A stretch of 64,000 bases of DNA from Oceanobacillus sp. HTM 045 (GCA_009733745.1 WNWL01000001.1:186001-250000); one strand, 5' to 3'. Counted from the first letter of the stretch, positions 44,679 to 54,588 are shown. Numbers and translations: made by a program. The notes: generated from the sequence alone by a model not told the origin.

Positions 44679-46133
44679 TTAGCCTCGGCTGACAAGGATT
44701 GGTGCTGTGAGCTCGGACAGACGGCGCCTTTGCAGCCCCGCCTCGTCGAAGTTGGCGGGATCGAGCCAGGCCTCGAACGCGGATTTCAGCGCCGGCCATT
44801 CGCTGTCGATGCAGGCGTACCAGGCCGTGTCGCGGTTGCGCCCCTTGGATAGCAGCGCCTGCCGGAACACGCCCTCGTAGGAGAAGCCGAACCGTTGCGC
44901 CGCGCGGCGCGAGGGGATGTTGGCAGCGTTGCACTTCCACTCGTAGCGCCGGTATCCCGCCTCGAAGGCCCATTGCATCATCAGGAACATCGCCTCGGTC
45001 GCTGCGCGGGTGCGCTGGAGAAGGGGCGAGAAGGTGATGTGGCCGACCTCAATGGAGCCCGCTGCCGGATCGATCCGCAGGTAGGAAGCCGTTCCCAGCG
45101 GCTTCCCGTCCACGATCACGGCGTAGTGTCGGGGATCCTCGCTCGCCGCCGCGTCGGCGACCCAGGGGCGGAATGCATCTGCGCTGTCGAACGGGCCGAT
45201 GTTGAGATAGGTCCACATCCGCCCATCGCCGTCCGTGGTGTTAGCCTCGTGCAGGCCCTCCGTGTGCGTCACGGAAAGCTGCTCGAGGCGGCAATACTGC
45301 CCCTCCATCGGCGCCGTCGGGGGGCGCGGCGGGGCAGTCCAGCCAGGCACGGGCAGCCCCACCGGGTCGCCGTTGAGATCGGGCTCCGTCGGCGTCGCGG
45401 GCGGGGGTGTCTCGCCCGCCGGCCATGCATCGGCACCAAGGCGGGTGGCGAGCGGTGCCCTCTGCCGCCTCTCTGCGTCGAAGTTCGACGGGTCGAGCCA
45501 GCCTTCGATGGCGGCTTTCCGCTCCGGCCATTCCCGGTCGATGATCGAGAAGACGGCCTTGTCGCGGTTGCGCCCCTTGTAGACGTTCGCCTGACGGAAA
45601 CATGCTTCGTAGGTGAACCCCAGCCGCTCCGCCGCACGGCGCGAGGGGGCGTTGGACGCATCGCAGGTCCACTCGACGCGTCGGTAGCCCAGCCCGAACA
45701 GGTGATCGAGTGTCAGGTACATCGCCGCGGTGCCCAGCACCGTGCCCTGCATGGCGGGGGAGAACATGATCGAGCCGATCTCGGCCACGCCCGCGCCGGG
45801 GGCGATGTTCATGATCGAGCCGTTGCCGAGCGCCTTGCCGCTCTCCCGATCCACGTAGGCGTGCCAGACCCGTCTCCCGTCTCCCTCCAGGCGTTCGAGC
45901 CAGTCGGTCAGCGAAGCGAGGTCGGGAAACGGGTCCTCGAGGCGGTACGTCCAGTTACGGCCCGTCTCGTCGGCCGCGAAGGCTTCGAACAGGTCTTTCG
46001 CGTGCGTGGTTGCCGACAGCGGTTCCAGCCGCACGTAGCTGCCCTCCAGCACCTCGCGGGGCGGGAAAGGGGGCGACGTCCAGTCGGGGACGGGCGCACC
46101 GATCGGGTCGCCCAGGGGGGTCGTGTGGGTCAT
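44679..46133 (-). CDS. Tandem GNAT (RimJ/RimL-like) acetyltransferase, two fused domains
   Basis: The 484-residue protein consists of two complete RimJ/RimL-type GNAT domains (about 28-215 and 260-455). Each is preceded by a GDPVG-PVP-W-PP segment and ends in an EWP ... WLDP(S/A)NFD block. Shared motifs are SPAMQGT / SPLLQRT and ASNAPSRRAAERLGF / AANIPSRRAAQRFGF, the acetyl-CoA region. Single-domain relatives are about 230 aa, so an in-frame duplication is likely. Substrate unknown; the family acetylates protein N-termini, antibiotics or small molecules. Confidence 0.85.
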   Translation of the reverse strand: MTHTTPLGDPIGAPVPDWTSPPFPPREVLEGSYVRLEPLSATTHAKDLFEAFAADETGRNWTYRLEDPFPDLASLTDWLERLEGDGRRVWHAYVDRESGKALGNGSIMNIAPGAGVAEIGSIMFSPAMQGTVLGTAAMYLTLDHLFGLGYRRVEWTCDASNAPSRRAAERLGFTYEACFRQANVYKGRNRDKAVFSIIDREWPERKAAIEGWLDPSNFDAERRQRAPLATRLGADAWPAGETPPPATPTEPDLNGDPVGLPVPGWTAPPRPPTAPMEGQYCRLEQLSVTHTEGLHEANTTDGDGRMWTYLNIGPFDSADAFRPWVADAAASEDPRHYAVIVDGKPLGTASYLRIDPAAGSIEVGHITFSPLLQRTRAATEAMFLMMQWAFEAGYRRYEWKCNAANIPSRRAAQRFGFSYEGVFRQALLSKGRNRDTAWYACIDSEWPALKSAFEAWLDPANFDEAGLQRRRLSELTAPILVSRG

Positions 46134-46150
46134 GGAATGGCCTTTGGATG

Positions 46151-46165
46151 GACCCGAGACGGGTC
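46151..46165 (-). terminator. Short hairpin at the 3' end of the DUF1501 gene
   Basis: GACCCG-AGA-CGGGTC; its last two bases lie in the stop codon of the DUF1501 gene. There is no U-tract, so a terminator role is tentative. Confidence 0.3.
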
Positions 46166-47303
46166 AGGCCATGATCCCCTTCGCCTCGCGCAGGTCAACC
46201 CCGGGGAAGACCTCGCGCTCCACATCCACCGCGGAAATACCGAACAGCGCGTGCAGCGTGTAACCCGCCCAGGCGCGCAGGTCGCCCGTGGGCATCAGGT
46301 CGCGGTCCTCGTACAGATTGTCGAGCCCGGGCCAGCGCCCGTGCACCTTGCTGCCGCGCAGCGCGCCGCCGGCGACGACCATCGCGCCGCCGGTGCCGTG
46401 GTCGGTGCCGCGCGAGCCGTTCTCCCGCGCCGTGCGGCCGAACTCGGTGACGGCGACGACGGCGGTGCGCTCCCAGTTCGCGCCGAGCCCTGCCTTCAGG
46501 GTCGTAATGGCCTCCGCGAGTTGCCGCGCGGGGTTCTTGATGGCGTTGTCCTGCCCGCGATGCGTGTCCCACCCGCCGAGCGAGAAGGCGGCGATGCGCG
46601 CCGGGCCGTTCAGCCGCTCGACGGCGAACTCGGCGAGCGCCCTGCCGTTCTCGCGCGGGACTGCGCGGCCCATTTCGGAAAAGCCGCTCGCGCCCTCGAA
46701 CGCGGCGCGGAAGAGCGGGTCGTCGGCGTATAGCCGTGCCAGAAGGCCGCGCTCGTCCTCAGCCAAAGCGAACTCCGTCGCCGGCGACCATGACCCGACC
46801 GGTGCGCCTCCCTCCATGAGCAGGAGGCGGGACTGGCCGATGGCAATAGCGGTCTCCGCACTGGCGCCGGGGATGCGGGCGATGGCCCGGTTGAGCCAGC
46901 CGTCGCGGCCGCCGGTCATCTGCCCGTCCATCGCGCCGGTGCCGTTCTCCAGCGCGTCCTGACCGTCGAAATGGCTGCGCTTGTCACGGTAGGGCGTCGA
47001 GACGGCGTGGACGAAACCGAGTTCGCCTGATTGCCAGAGCGGCTGCAACCCGGCGAAGTGCGGGTGCAGCCCGTAGAACCCGTCGAGATCGGCCATGCCC
47101 ACCGCCGTCGCCAGCGTCGGGCGAAGCTCCGGGAGGCGGTTGTCGCCGTAAGGGACGACGGAGCCGATCCCGTCCATCGCGCCGCGGAGCACGATGACCA
47201 CGAGCCGGTTTTCGCCCGGCGTGGCGGCGAAGACGACCGGTGTCAGCAGCGGCGAGGCCGCGGCGGAGCAGGCGCTGGCGAGCAGGGTGCGGCGGGTGAG
47301 CAT
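46164..47303 (-). CDS. DUF1501 exported protein
   Basis: The 379-residue protein starts with a twin-arginine-like signal (MLTRRTLLASACSAAASPLL). The mature part begins VVIVLRGAMDGIGSVVPYG and includes VTEFGRTARENGSRGTDHGTGG (quoted in part; about 310-330), the DUF1501 signature, a sulfatase or alkaline-phosphatase-like fold with metal His and Asp. It is paired with the DUF1800 gene, 10 bp apart on the same strand. This pair is common in bacteria, but its role is not established. Confidence 0.88.
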   Translation of the reverse strand: MLTRRTLLASACSAAASPLLTPVVFAATPGENRLVVIVLRGAMDGIGSVVPYGDNRLPELRPTLATAVGMADLDGFYGLHPHFAGLQPLWQSGELGFVHAVSTPYRDKRSHFDGQDALENGTGAMDGQMTGGRDGWLNRAIARIPGASAETAIAIGQSRLLLMEGGAPVGSWSPATEFALAEDERGLLARLYADDPLFRAAFEGASGFSEMGRAVPRENGRALAEFAVERLNGPARIAAFSLGGWDTHRGQDNAIKNPARQLAEAITTLKAGLGANWERTAVVAVTEFGRTARENGSRGTDHGTGGAMVVAGGALRGSKVHGRWPGLDNLYEDRDLMPTGDLRAWAGYTLHALFGISAVDVEREVFPGVDLREAKGIMA

Positions 47304-47313
47304 GCGGGGCTCC

Positions 47314-48666
47314 TCAGCGTCGGTTGAAGGCGGGGGAGGCCAGCGCGAGTGCAAAGCCCTCCCATTTCTCGGCGGCGGCGCCGACGAGGAACCTTAGCTC
47401 ATCGTCCGCCAGCGCGCCGAGGGCGTTGATGGCATAGCGGCGCGGGTCGAGCCCGCGCTCGGCGAAGACCCGGCCCATTTTTGTCGCCCAGTCGAGCCGC
47501 GCGGCGAGGCCTTGGGGCGTGATCCACGCGGCGGCGTCCTCCGGCCATCCGTCCGGCCCCGGGGCGCGGAACATCGGTTGGTTGAGGCGCGAGAGCCCGC
47601 CGATCACGCCGGTCTGGAGTTGCCGGCGGTCGGGGTCGAGATCGTCCGGCTTCGCGCCCGTAGCCCGAAGCGCGGCGGCGATGATCTCGACTGGCTGGCG
47701 GATCTTGGCGCGGTCATCCGACCACGCGGCGGGGTGATCCAGCATGGCAGCGTAGACCGCGGTGAGTTCGCCCTTCGTGCGGAGCCATTCCTGCTCCATG
47801 CGCGCAACCATGTCCGCGGGTGGCGCGTCGGCAATGAAATGGGCGGCGAGCTTGTGCGACAGGTGCCGGGCCGTGCCGGGATGCACCGCGAGGTCTTCGA
47901 GGAACGCCTCTGCATCACTGGGCGAGGCCTGCCCGCCGCCGTAGCTGCGGCCGAGTACCGTCTCCGCGCCCGGCTCGGCGACGCGGGGGCGGAAGATCCG
48001 CTCGCCGGTGCCGACATTGACCATGAAGCCGGTCAGGAGTTCGGCGAACTCGGTCACGTCCTTCTGCGAGTACGGGCCGTCCGCGCCCAGTGTGTGAAGT
48101 TCCAGCACCTCGCGGGCCAGGTTCTCGTTCAGCCCGCGGTCGCGGCGCTTCCCTGCGGGCGAATTGGGGCCGACGGAGGCCGACTGGTCGAGATAGGCGA
48201 GCATCGCCGGATGCAGCACCGCCGCCTTGAGAAGATCGGCGAAACGGCCCGCGACATGGGGGCGGATCGCCTCCGGCTCGTGGGTCGGCACCAGCATGAC
48301 CAGCGCGAGCCCGCGGGCCGAGGTGGTGAAATTGTCGGCCCAGAAGGCCGACAGCCGTTCGAAGAACGGGTGTGCGCCGAACGCGCGCTGGAGCACGCGC
48401 GCCACCGAGTCGCGGCGGAATTCCTCGCGCATGCCCCGGCGCTGCCCCTTCATCTCCATTCCGTCCGGATCGGCGCGGCGTGCCTCGCGGAACGCCTTGA
48501 ACGCGGCGGCGCGCTCGGCGAGCGGCGACGGGGGGATGAGCATCGGCGTGGACGCGCCGGCGGCAAGCTCGGCGAGCAGATCCTCCGCCCGGTCCGGCGG
48601 GGCCGCACCGGGACGCAGTCCCGTGCCAAAACGCGTGGCGGCGATTGACTGGCGCATCGTGGTCAT
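47314..48666 (-). CDS. DUF1800 protein
   Basis: The 450-residue protein matches DUF1800: AATRFGTGLRPG near the N-terminus (about 9-20), FWADNFTTSARG (about 108-119), NENLAREVLELHTLG (about 182-196) and YSQKDVTEFAELLTGF (about 201-216). These proteins nearly always occur next to DUF1501 genes, as here. No signal peptide is obvious. Proposed roles in the literature are vague, and I assign none. Confidence 0.88.
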   Translation of the reverse strand: MTTMRQSIAATRFGTGLRPGAAPPDRAEDLLAELAAGASTPMLIPPSPLAERAAAFKAFREARRADPDGMEMKGQRRGMREEFRRDSVARVLQRAFGAHPFFERLSAFWADNFTTSARGLALVMLVPTHEPEAIRPHVAGRFADLLKAAVLHPAMLAYLDQSASVGPNSPAGKRRDRGLNENLAREVLELHTLGADGPYSQKDVTEFAELLTGFMVNVGTGERIFRPRVAEPGAETVLGRSYGGGQASPSDAEAFLEDLAVHPGTARHLSHKLAAHFIADAPPADMVARMEQEWLRTKGELTAVYAAMLDHPAAWSDDRAKIRQPVEIIAAALRATGAKPDDLDPDRRQLQTGVIGGLSRLNQPMFRAPGPDGWPEDAAAWITPQGLAARLDWATKMGRVFAERGLDPRRYAINALGALADDELRFLVGAAAEKWEGFALALASPAFNRR

Positions 48667-48913
48667 GTCGCAATCATCCGGCCGGAGATCCTCGTCTGAT
48701 GTTCTGGGGAGTATACGCGGCGCAGCGCGGATTCATCCCCCCGCGCGAGAAGTTATCTGCCAGATCAAGCCGCGCTACCCGGAATTATCGAACGGGCCGA
48801 AGGCAGCCCGGCGTCGCGGGCACAGGTTATCCGGGCACGGGTGGCGATTATCACTTGCTGCTCCCCTGACAGATGGCAGACTTGGGCTAACCGGTACAGT
48901 TGGGGAGATAATC

Positions 48914-49468
48914 ATGCGCATCGCCATTCTCGCGGCCGCCACGGCCCTCGCAGTGACGCCCGCCTTCGCGGAGTGGACCCGCGACGCCGAGACCTGTGCA
49001 TCGCATCCGGATGCGGTGACCGTCGAGGCGGCCTGCACCCGCGCGCTCGACAGCGGGGTCCTCGATACGGAGGAGCGCGCCCGCACCCTTTCCAACCGTG
49101 CCTGGGCGCACCTGGAGCTCGGCAACAACATCGCCGCGCGGGTGGACCTGGAAAGCTCGATATCGATCCACCCCGAGGGCGGGCGGGCCAGCGCCTGGAA
49201 CCTGCTCGGAATCGTCCACGAAAAGCTGGGCGAGGACCGGGAGGCGGAACTCGCCTACCTGAAGGCGCTTGACCAGCTCGCGCGGCAGGGCGGCGAGAAC
49301 ATCTCCGCCGGTGCCTCGACCGACATCGCCGCGACCGGCAACCTGGCCTATCTCTACGACCGGACCGGCCAGCGCGAGAAGGCCGCGGACTGGACCGGGC
49401 GGGCTCACAGGATCGACCCGGCCTCGCCGCGGATGCAGGCCCTCTACCAGAAATACGGGCTGCGCTGA
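48914..49468 (+). CDS. Secreted tetratricopeptide-like protein 1
   Basis: A 184-residue protein with a signal peptide (MRIAILAAATALAVTPAFA, about 19 residues). TPR-like helical repeats follow (RTLSNRAWAHLELGN, AWNLLGIVHEKLGEDREAEL, NLAYLYDRTGQREKAADW; about 55-170). Two Cys (CASH and CTRA, about 28 and 38) precede the repeats. It ends in YQKYGLR, also the end of its neighbour. Probably a periplasmic scaffold protein of unknown partners. ATG 48914 has GGGGAG upstream. Confidence 0.78.
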   Translation: MRIAILAAATALAVTPAFAEWTRDAETCASHPDAVTVEAACTRALDSGVLDTEERARTLSNRAWAHLELGNNIAARVDLESSISIHPEGGRASAWNLLGIVHEKLGEDREAELAYLKALDQLARQGGENISAGASTDIAATGNLAYLYDRTGQREKAADWTGRAHRIDPASPRMQALYQKYGLR

Positions 49469-49503
49469 CCGGCGCCGCCGCACGAAGCTACGGGAGCGAA
49501 ACC

Positions 49504-50067
49504 ATGCGCAAGTCGGGGCACTTCTGGGCTGCCGCGGTAACAGCGATGCTGGCCGCCGCGCCCGCGTCGGCGGAGTGGACGGCGGATGCGGAGACCTGTG
49601 CGGCCCATCCGGACCCGACGGTGGTAGTCGATGCCTGCACGCGCGCGCTCGACAGCGGCGCGCTGGATTCCCTGGAGAGGGTACACACCCTCTCCAACCG
49701 CTCCTGGGCGCATCTGGAGCGCGGTGACAGGCTCGCCGCGAGGGTCGACTTAGAACTCGCTATCTCTGCCCATCCGGAAGGGGGCCTCGCCGCATCCTGG
49801 AACCGGCTCGGCGTGGTGCAGGAGCATCTCGGCGAGTACGACGAGGCCGAGAAGGCCTACCTGATGGCGCTCCGGCAGTTCGACAAGCTTGGAGAGAACA
49901 TCTCAGCGGGCGACCCGACCGACGTCGCCGCCCGGGTCAACCTCGCCAAGTTCTACGAGGATCGCGGGCGCATTTCCGACGCCGCCCGCTGGGTGGGCGA
50001 GGCGTACCGCTACGCGCCCGACCACCGGGGCATGCAGGACCTCTACCGCAAGTATGGCCTGCGGTAG
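49504..50067 (+). CDS. Secreted tetratricopeptide-like protein 2 (paralogue of gene 1)
   Basis: A 187-residue paralogue with the same order: signal peptide (about 23 residues, ending AASAEW-type), the EWTADAETCAAHPDPT block, a CTRALDSGALDS block, three TPR-like units and the C-terminus LYRKYGLR. It is 35 bp downstream of gene 1 and converges with aspS. The two copies differ clearly, so the duplication is not recent. Confidence 0.78.
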   Translation: MRKSGHFWAAAVTAMLAAAPASAEWTADAETCAAHPDPTVVVDACTRALDSGALDSLERVHTLSNRSWAHLERGDRLAARVDLELAISAHPEGGLAASWNRLGVVQEHLGEYDEAEKAYLMALRQFDKLGENISAGDPTDVAARVNLAKFYEDRGRISDAARWVGEAYRYAPDHRGMQDLYRKYGLR

Positions 50068-50070
50068 GGA

Positions 50071-51843
50071 TCACTCCTTCGGCAGATACCTCAGGCCGAG
50101 CTCGCGGAGCTGCTGGGGCAGGGGCTCCGCGGGGGCCTGCATCATCAGGTCCTCGGCGCGCTGGTTCTTCGGGAACATGATCACCTCGCGCAGCGTGTGC
50201 TCGCCCGCAAGCAGCATCACGATGCGGTCGATGCCCGCGGCGCAGCCGCCATGCGGAGGCGCGCCATAGCGGAAGGCATTGACCATGCCGCCGAACCGGG
50301 CCTCGACCTCCGACTTCGGATAGCCGGCGATCTCGAAAGCCTTGAACATGATCTCGGGCATGTGGTTGCGGATGCCGCCCGAGACGATCTCGAAGCCGTT
50401 GCAGGTCACGTCGTACTGCCAGGCCCTGATGTCCAGCGGATCCATCCCCTCGAGCGCCTCGAGCCCGCCTTGCGGCATGGAGAACGGGTTGTGGGAGAAG
50501 TCCACCTTCTTGTTCTCGTCGTCCCACTCGTACATCGGGAAGTCGACGATCCAGGCGAACTCGAACCGGTCCTTGTCGGTGAGGTTCAGTTCCTCTCCGA
50601 TGATGTTGCGCGCCTTGCCGGCGGCGTCCTCGAAGGCCTTCGGCTCGCCCGCGCAGAAGAACACGGCGTCGCCAGCCTTGAGGCCGAGCTGCTGGCGAAG
50701 CGCCTCGGTGCGCTCCTCGCCGAGGTTCTTGGCCACCGGGCCGGCACCGCCTTCCTCGCGCCAGAAGATGTAGGCGAGGCCCGGCAGGCCGCCTTCCTTC
50801 TTGGCCCAGCCGTCCATCCGGTCGCAGAAGGCGCGGCTGCCGCCGCCGGGTGCGGGAATGGCGCGGATCTCGGCCTTCGGGTTCTTGGCGAGGATCCCGG
50901 CGAAGACGCCGAAGCCGCCGTCGCGAAAATGCTCGGAGACGTCGGCCATCTTGATCGGATTTCGCAGGTCCGGCTTGTCGGAGCCGTAGAGCTTCATCGC
51001 CTCGGCATAGGGGATGCGGGGAAAGCTCTGGGTGACCGGCTTGCCTTCGCCGAACTCCTCGAACAGGCCGATCAGCACCGGCTCGATGGCGGCGAAGACG
51101 TCGTCCTGCGTGACGAAGCTCATCTCCACGTCGAGTTGGTAGAACTCGCCCGGGCTCCGGTCGGCACGGGGGTCCTCGTCGCGGAAGCAGGGGGCGATCT
51201 GGTAGTAGCGATCGAATCCCGCCACCATGATCAGCTGCTTGAACTGCTGCGGCGCCTGCGGCAGCGCGTAGACCTTGCCGGGGTGCAGGCGCGACGGCAC
51301 CAGGAAGTCGCGCGCGCCCTCGGGGGAGGAGGCGGTGAGGATCGGCGTCTGGAACTCGGTGAAGCCCACGTCCTCGATCCGGCGCCGCGTCGAGGAGATG
51401 ACCTTCGAGCGCAGCATGATGTTCTCGTGCAGCTTCTCGCGTCGCAGGTCGAGGAAGCGGTAGGTGAGGCGCGTCTCTTCCGGGTATTCTTGGTCGCCGA
51501 AGACCGGCAGCGGGAGCTCCTCGGCCGCGCCGAGCACCTCCATGTCGCGGATGAACACCTCGATCTCGCCGGTGGGCAGTTTCGGGTTCACCAGCTCCGG
51601 ATCGCGCGCCTTGACCTCGCCGTCGATGCGGATGACCCATTCGGAGCGGACCTTCTCGACCGCCGCGAAGGCGGGGCTGTCAGGGTCCGCGAGCACCTGC
51701 GTCATGCCGAAGTGATCGCGCAGGTCGATGAACAGGATGCCGCCGTGGTCGCGGACACGGTGGACCCAGCCCGACAACCGCACCGTCTTGCCGACATCGG
51801 CGGCGGTGAGTTCGGCGCAATGGTGCGTGCGATAGGCGTGCAT
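50071..51843 (-). CDS. aspS: Aspartyl-tRNA synthetase
   Basis: The 590-residue class II synthetase charges tRNA-Asp. The N-terminal OB domain ([23 protein letters not shown], quoted in part; about 22-44) is followed by the catalytic core with the motif 2 region [19 protein letters not shown] (about 217-235). The bacterial insertion domain lies at about 290-420, and motif 3 is [20 protein letters not shown] (about 525-544). The length is typical of bacterial AspRS. Monocistronic, convergent with the TPR pair. Confidence 0.97.
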   Translation of the reverse strand: MHAYRTHHCAELTAADVGKTVRLSGWVHRVRDHGGILFIDLRDHFGMTQVLADPDSPAFAAVEKVRSEWVIRIDGEVKARDPELVNPKLPTGEIEVFIRDMEVLGAAEELPLPVFGDQEYPEETRLTYRFLDLRREKLHENIMLRSKVISSTRRRIEDVGFTEFQTPILTASSPEGARDFLVPSRLHPGKVYALPQAPQQFKQLIMVAGFDRYYQIAPCFRDEDPRADRSPGEFYQLDVEMSFVTQDDVFAAIEPVLIGLFEEFGEGKPVTQSFPRIPYAEAMKLYGSDKPDLRNPIKMADVSEHFRDGGFGVFAGILAKNPKAEIRAIPAPGGGSRAFCDRMDGWAKKEGGLPGLAYIFWREEGGAGPVAKNLGEERTEALRQQLGLKAGDAVFFCAGEPKAFEDAAGKARNIIGEELNLTDKDRFEFAWIVDFPMYEWDDENKKVDFSHNPFSMPQGGLEALEGMDPLDIRAWQYDVTCNGFEIVSGGIRNHMPEIMFKAFEIAGYPKSEVEARFGGMVNAFRYGAPPHGGCAAGIDRIVMLLAGEHTLREVIMFPKNQRAEDLMMQAPAEPLPQQLRELGLRYLPKE

Positions 51844-51913
51844 GGGTCTCTCCGGGTGGGGAAATCGTCCACGGCGGATAGACCGTCTCGCCCGCCCGAA
51901 GTCAAGGCCGGGC

Positions 51914-52585
51914 CTACTGCGGGATGGCGCCGTGGTAGAAGAACGTGCCCAGCCCGACCGTGAAGATGAGCTGCCCGGCGATCATGTGCAGTACGCAGGC
52001 CAGCAGGAAGGAGCCGGTGCGCAGGTAGGCCCAGCTCATCATCATCCCGCCCACGAAGGTCACGCCCAGCGCGACCGGGTTCATGTAGAACAGGTGCCCG
52101 AGCGAGAAGGCGACGCCGTTGAGCACGATGGCGATGCGCGGATCGGGGAAGAGACCGCCGTAGCGGCGAAAGAACAGCGGCTTGTAGATCAACACCTGCG
52201 GCACGACAGAGAGCAGCGGGTAGAGCAGCATCACCATCAGCCAGAGCTGCGGCTGGGTGCGCGGGAAGCTGAATAGTCGCTCCGGCACCAGCAGCAGCGT
52301 CAGGGTCAGCATGAAGGCTGCCGTGATCAACGTGTATATCCCGATGATCGGCCACGCCTTCAGGACCGGGCCGCGCAGCAGTTCGCGCCATTCGAAGCCC
52401 GGCGTGCGGTTCAGGAGCCAGATCGCCAGGATCGTCAGTGCGCCAAGCGCCGCGAGCGGCGGATAGAGGCCGAAGGTCGCCGTCATGAGAACGGGCACGC
52501 CGGCATAGAGCGCGACGGCCTCGGCGGCGAGGCGGGTTCGGGCCGGGCCGTCCGAACGGGCCGGTGGGGGCAGGGCGATATCCAT
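51914..52585 (-). CDS. CPBP-family intramembrane protein with a lost catalytic Glu
   Basis: The 223-residue protein has about seven membrane segments and the CPBP (Abi/Rce1-like) layout: [19 protein letters not shown] (about 127-145), [14 protein letters not shown] (about 158-171) and VLHMIAGQL (about 200-208). The usual first motif has Glu residues followed by Arg; here the E position reads Val and the Arg position Lys, so proteolysis is doubtful. The two later His motifs are kept. The start chosen is ATG 52585; a TTG at 52621 adds 12 residues. Confidence 0.75.
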   Translation of the reverse strand: MDIALPPPARSDGPARTRLAAEAVALYAGVPVLMTATFGLYPPLAALGALTILAIWLLNRTPGFEWRELLRGPVLKAWPIIGIYTLITAAFMLTLTLLLVPERLFSFPRTQPQLWLMVMLLYPLLSVVPQVLIYKPLFFRRYGGLFPDPRIAIVLNGVAFSLGHLFYMNPVALGVTFVGGMMMSWAYLRTGSFLLACVLHMIAGQLIFTVGLGTFFYHGAIPQ

Positions 52586-52655
52586 CGCGTCTGGATATGG
52601 GAGGAGCTTGCGGCGCTTCAACGGTGCCGCCGCGGCACTTTCGCGGCGCGCGAGT

Positions 52656-52682
52656 GGCGGGAGGACCGGAGGCCCTCCCGCC
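52656..52682. terminator. Strong hairpin downstream of the phoX gene
   Basis: GGCGGGAGG (52656-52664) pairs with CCTCCCGCC (52674-52682) around a nine-base loop, between the end of phoX (52699) and the CPBP start. The stem is stable but has no U-tract. Confidence 0.5.
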
Positions 52683-52698
52683 GGTTTCGGAGCGCGGC

Positions 52699-54588
52699 TC
52701 AGCCGATCACGCCGCCATCGTTGCGGGTGATCGCGACCACGCCGGAGCGCGGCACGCTATCGCCGCCGGCCGGCCAGTGGCTCGGCTCGCCGTTCTCGCC
52801 CGGGTGCTGGATGCCAACAAACATGGTCTTCCGGTCCGCCGACCAGGTGACACCGGTCACCTCGCAGGCCAACGGGCCGACGAGGAAGCGCCGGATCTCG
52901 CCGGTCTCGGTGTCGGCGGCCAGCATTTGGTTGTTGCCCTGGCCAGCGAAGTCACCCTCGTTGCCGTAATTGCCGTCGGTCTGAATCCAGAGCAGGCCGG
53001 TGGTGTCGAAGGCGAGGCCGTCGGGCGAGTTGAACATGTTGCCCGCGTTGACGTTGTCGGACCCGGCATTGGCATCGCCGTGAACGGTGGGGTTGCCGGC
53101 GAGCACGAAGATGTTCCACTCGAAGTCCGCAGCGGCGTGGTCGCCGCCGCCCGGAAGCCAGCGGACGACCTGGCCGTACTTGTTCTCGGCACGCGGGTTC
53201 GGGCCGCCGACCGGGGTCTCGTCGCCGCCGGCGTTGGTCTTGATGCCGCGGTTCTTGTTGTTGGTGAGCGCGACGTAGACCTCGGCCTTGGTCGGGTTGG
53301 CCGTGACCCATTCGGGGCGGTCCATCGTGGTCGCGCCCACGGCCGAGGCGGCGATGCGCGTGTGGATGGCGATCTCGGCCGCCGACATGCCGGTCGCGGC
53401 CTCGGACAGTTCGAGCCACTCGCCGGTGCCGTCGTCGTTGAACCTGGCGGCGTAAAGCTTGCCGTCATCCAGCAGCGCGCCGTTGTCGCCACCGAGCGAG
53501 TAGACGCCGTTCGAGACGTAGCGGTACAGGAACTCGCCGCGCTCGTCGTCGCCCATGTAGACCACGACCCGGCCGTCGCCGTTCACGACCAGCTCGGCAT
53601 TCTCGTGCTTGAAGCGGCCGAGAGCGGTGCGCTTGACCGGGGTCGAGGTTGGGTCGGACGGGTCGATCTCGACGACGTAGCCGGCCCGGTTCGGCTCGTG
53701 CGGGTGCTTGGCAATGTCGAAGCGCTCGTCGATCTTCGCCCAGCCGTAGCCCCAGTCCTTCGTCTTGATGCCGTAGCGGACGAACTCCGGCGAGACCTCG
53801 AGGCCCTCGTCCGAGGAGGAGAAGTAGCCGTTGAAGTTCTCCTCGCAGGCCAGGTAGGTGCCCCAGGGCGTGCGGCCGTTGGCGCAGTTGTTCCAGGTGC
53901 CGAGCGTCTTGGTGCCGGTCGGGTCGGCCTCGGTCTTCAGCAGGTCGTGACCGGCCGCGGGTCCGGCGATGGTCATCTCGGTCTGCGGGGTGATGCGGCG
54001 GTTGAACGGGCTGTCCTTGACATAGGTCCAGCCGTTCTCGCCCTCGGCGAGCTCGACGACGGTGACGCCGTGGGCGAGCATGCCCTTGAGAACCTCGTCA
54101 TCGGTCTCGGGCACCTTGGACTCGTTGTGGGCGTTGGCGACCTCGACGTTGGTGTACTCGTTGTTGACGACCAGCACGGAGCGGCCCTCGATCGAGAACA
54201 GGGTCATGCCGTCGTTGTTGTCGCCGAAGGCCTTGGCCTGCTGGGCGGCGGTGCCGGCGACCGACCAGTCGAACGGCTCGGCGTCGGACCAGAGCGGGTC
54301 GCCCCAGTGGACCACGGGCGAGACGGAAAAGCCCTCGGGCACGGTAACGGCGTCGAGGGTGTTGGCCGGGATCTGCTCGAAGCCGAACCGGTCCGCGGCC
54401 GCTTCGGCGGTACCCCGCAGGAAGCCGGCGCCGGCGATGAAACTGGCAGTGCTGACGGTAACCACGCTGAGGAAGCCGCGGCGGGAGATCGCGCGCTCGA
54501 CCACCTGGTCGAATTCGCACAGATCCTTCCGCGGGTTCGTCACCTCGTCGAACTCATCGAAGGACAGCTTGTGGTTCTGGTCGGTCAT
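52699..54588 (-). CDS. phoX: PhoX-family phosphatase (DUF839)
   Basis: The 629-residue protein has a twin-arginine signal within its N-terminal 60 residues (ISRRGFLSVVTVSTASFIAG), consistent with Tat export of a folded metalloenzyme. The mature part shows the PhoX/DUF839 landmarks: NNEYTNVEVANAH (about 118), CANGRTPWGTYLACEENFNG (about 231-250), EPNRAGYVVEIDPSDPT (part) and the C-terminal WSADRKTMFVGIQHPGENG. PhoX enzymes are Ca2+/Fe3+ phosphatases used in phosphate scavenging. No Pho-box-like repeat was seen upstream. The first Met is at 54588. Confidence 0.9.
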   Translation of the reverse strand: MTDQNHKLSFDEFDEVTNPRKDLCEFDQVVERAISRRGFLSVVTVSTASFIAGAGFLRGTAEAAADRFGFEQIPANTLDAVTVPEGFSVSPVVHWGDPLWSDAEPFDWSVAGTAAQQAKAFGDNNDGMTLFSIEGRSVLVVNNEYTNVEVANAHNESKVPETDDEVLKGMLAHGVTVVELAEGENGWTYVKDSPFNRRITPQTEMTIAGPAAGHDLLKTEADPTGTKTLGTWNNCANGRTPWGTYLACEENFNGYFSSSDEGLEVSPEFVRYGIKTKDWGYGWAKIDERFDIAKHPHEPNRAGYVVEIDPSDPTSTPVKRTALGRFKHENAELVVNGDGRVVVYMGDDERGEFLYRYVSNGVYSLGGDNGALLDDGKLYAARFNDDGTGEWLELSEAATGMSAAEIAIHTRIAASAVGATTMDRPEWVTANPTKAEVYVALTNNKNRGIKTNAGGDETPVGGPNPRAENKYGQVVRWLPGGGDHAAADFEWNIFVLAGNPTVHGDANAGSDNVNAGNMFNSPDGLAFDTTGLLWIQTDGNYGNEGDFAGQGNNQMLAADTETGEIRRFLVGPLACEVTGVTWSADRKTMFVGIQHPGENGEPSHWPAGGDSVPRSGVVAITRNDGGVIG

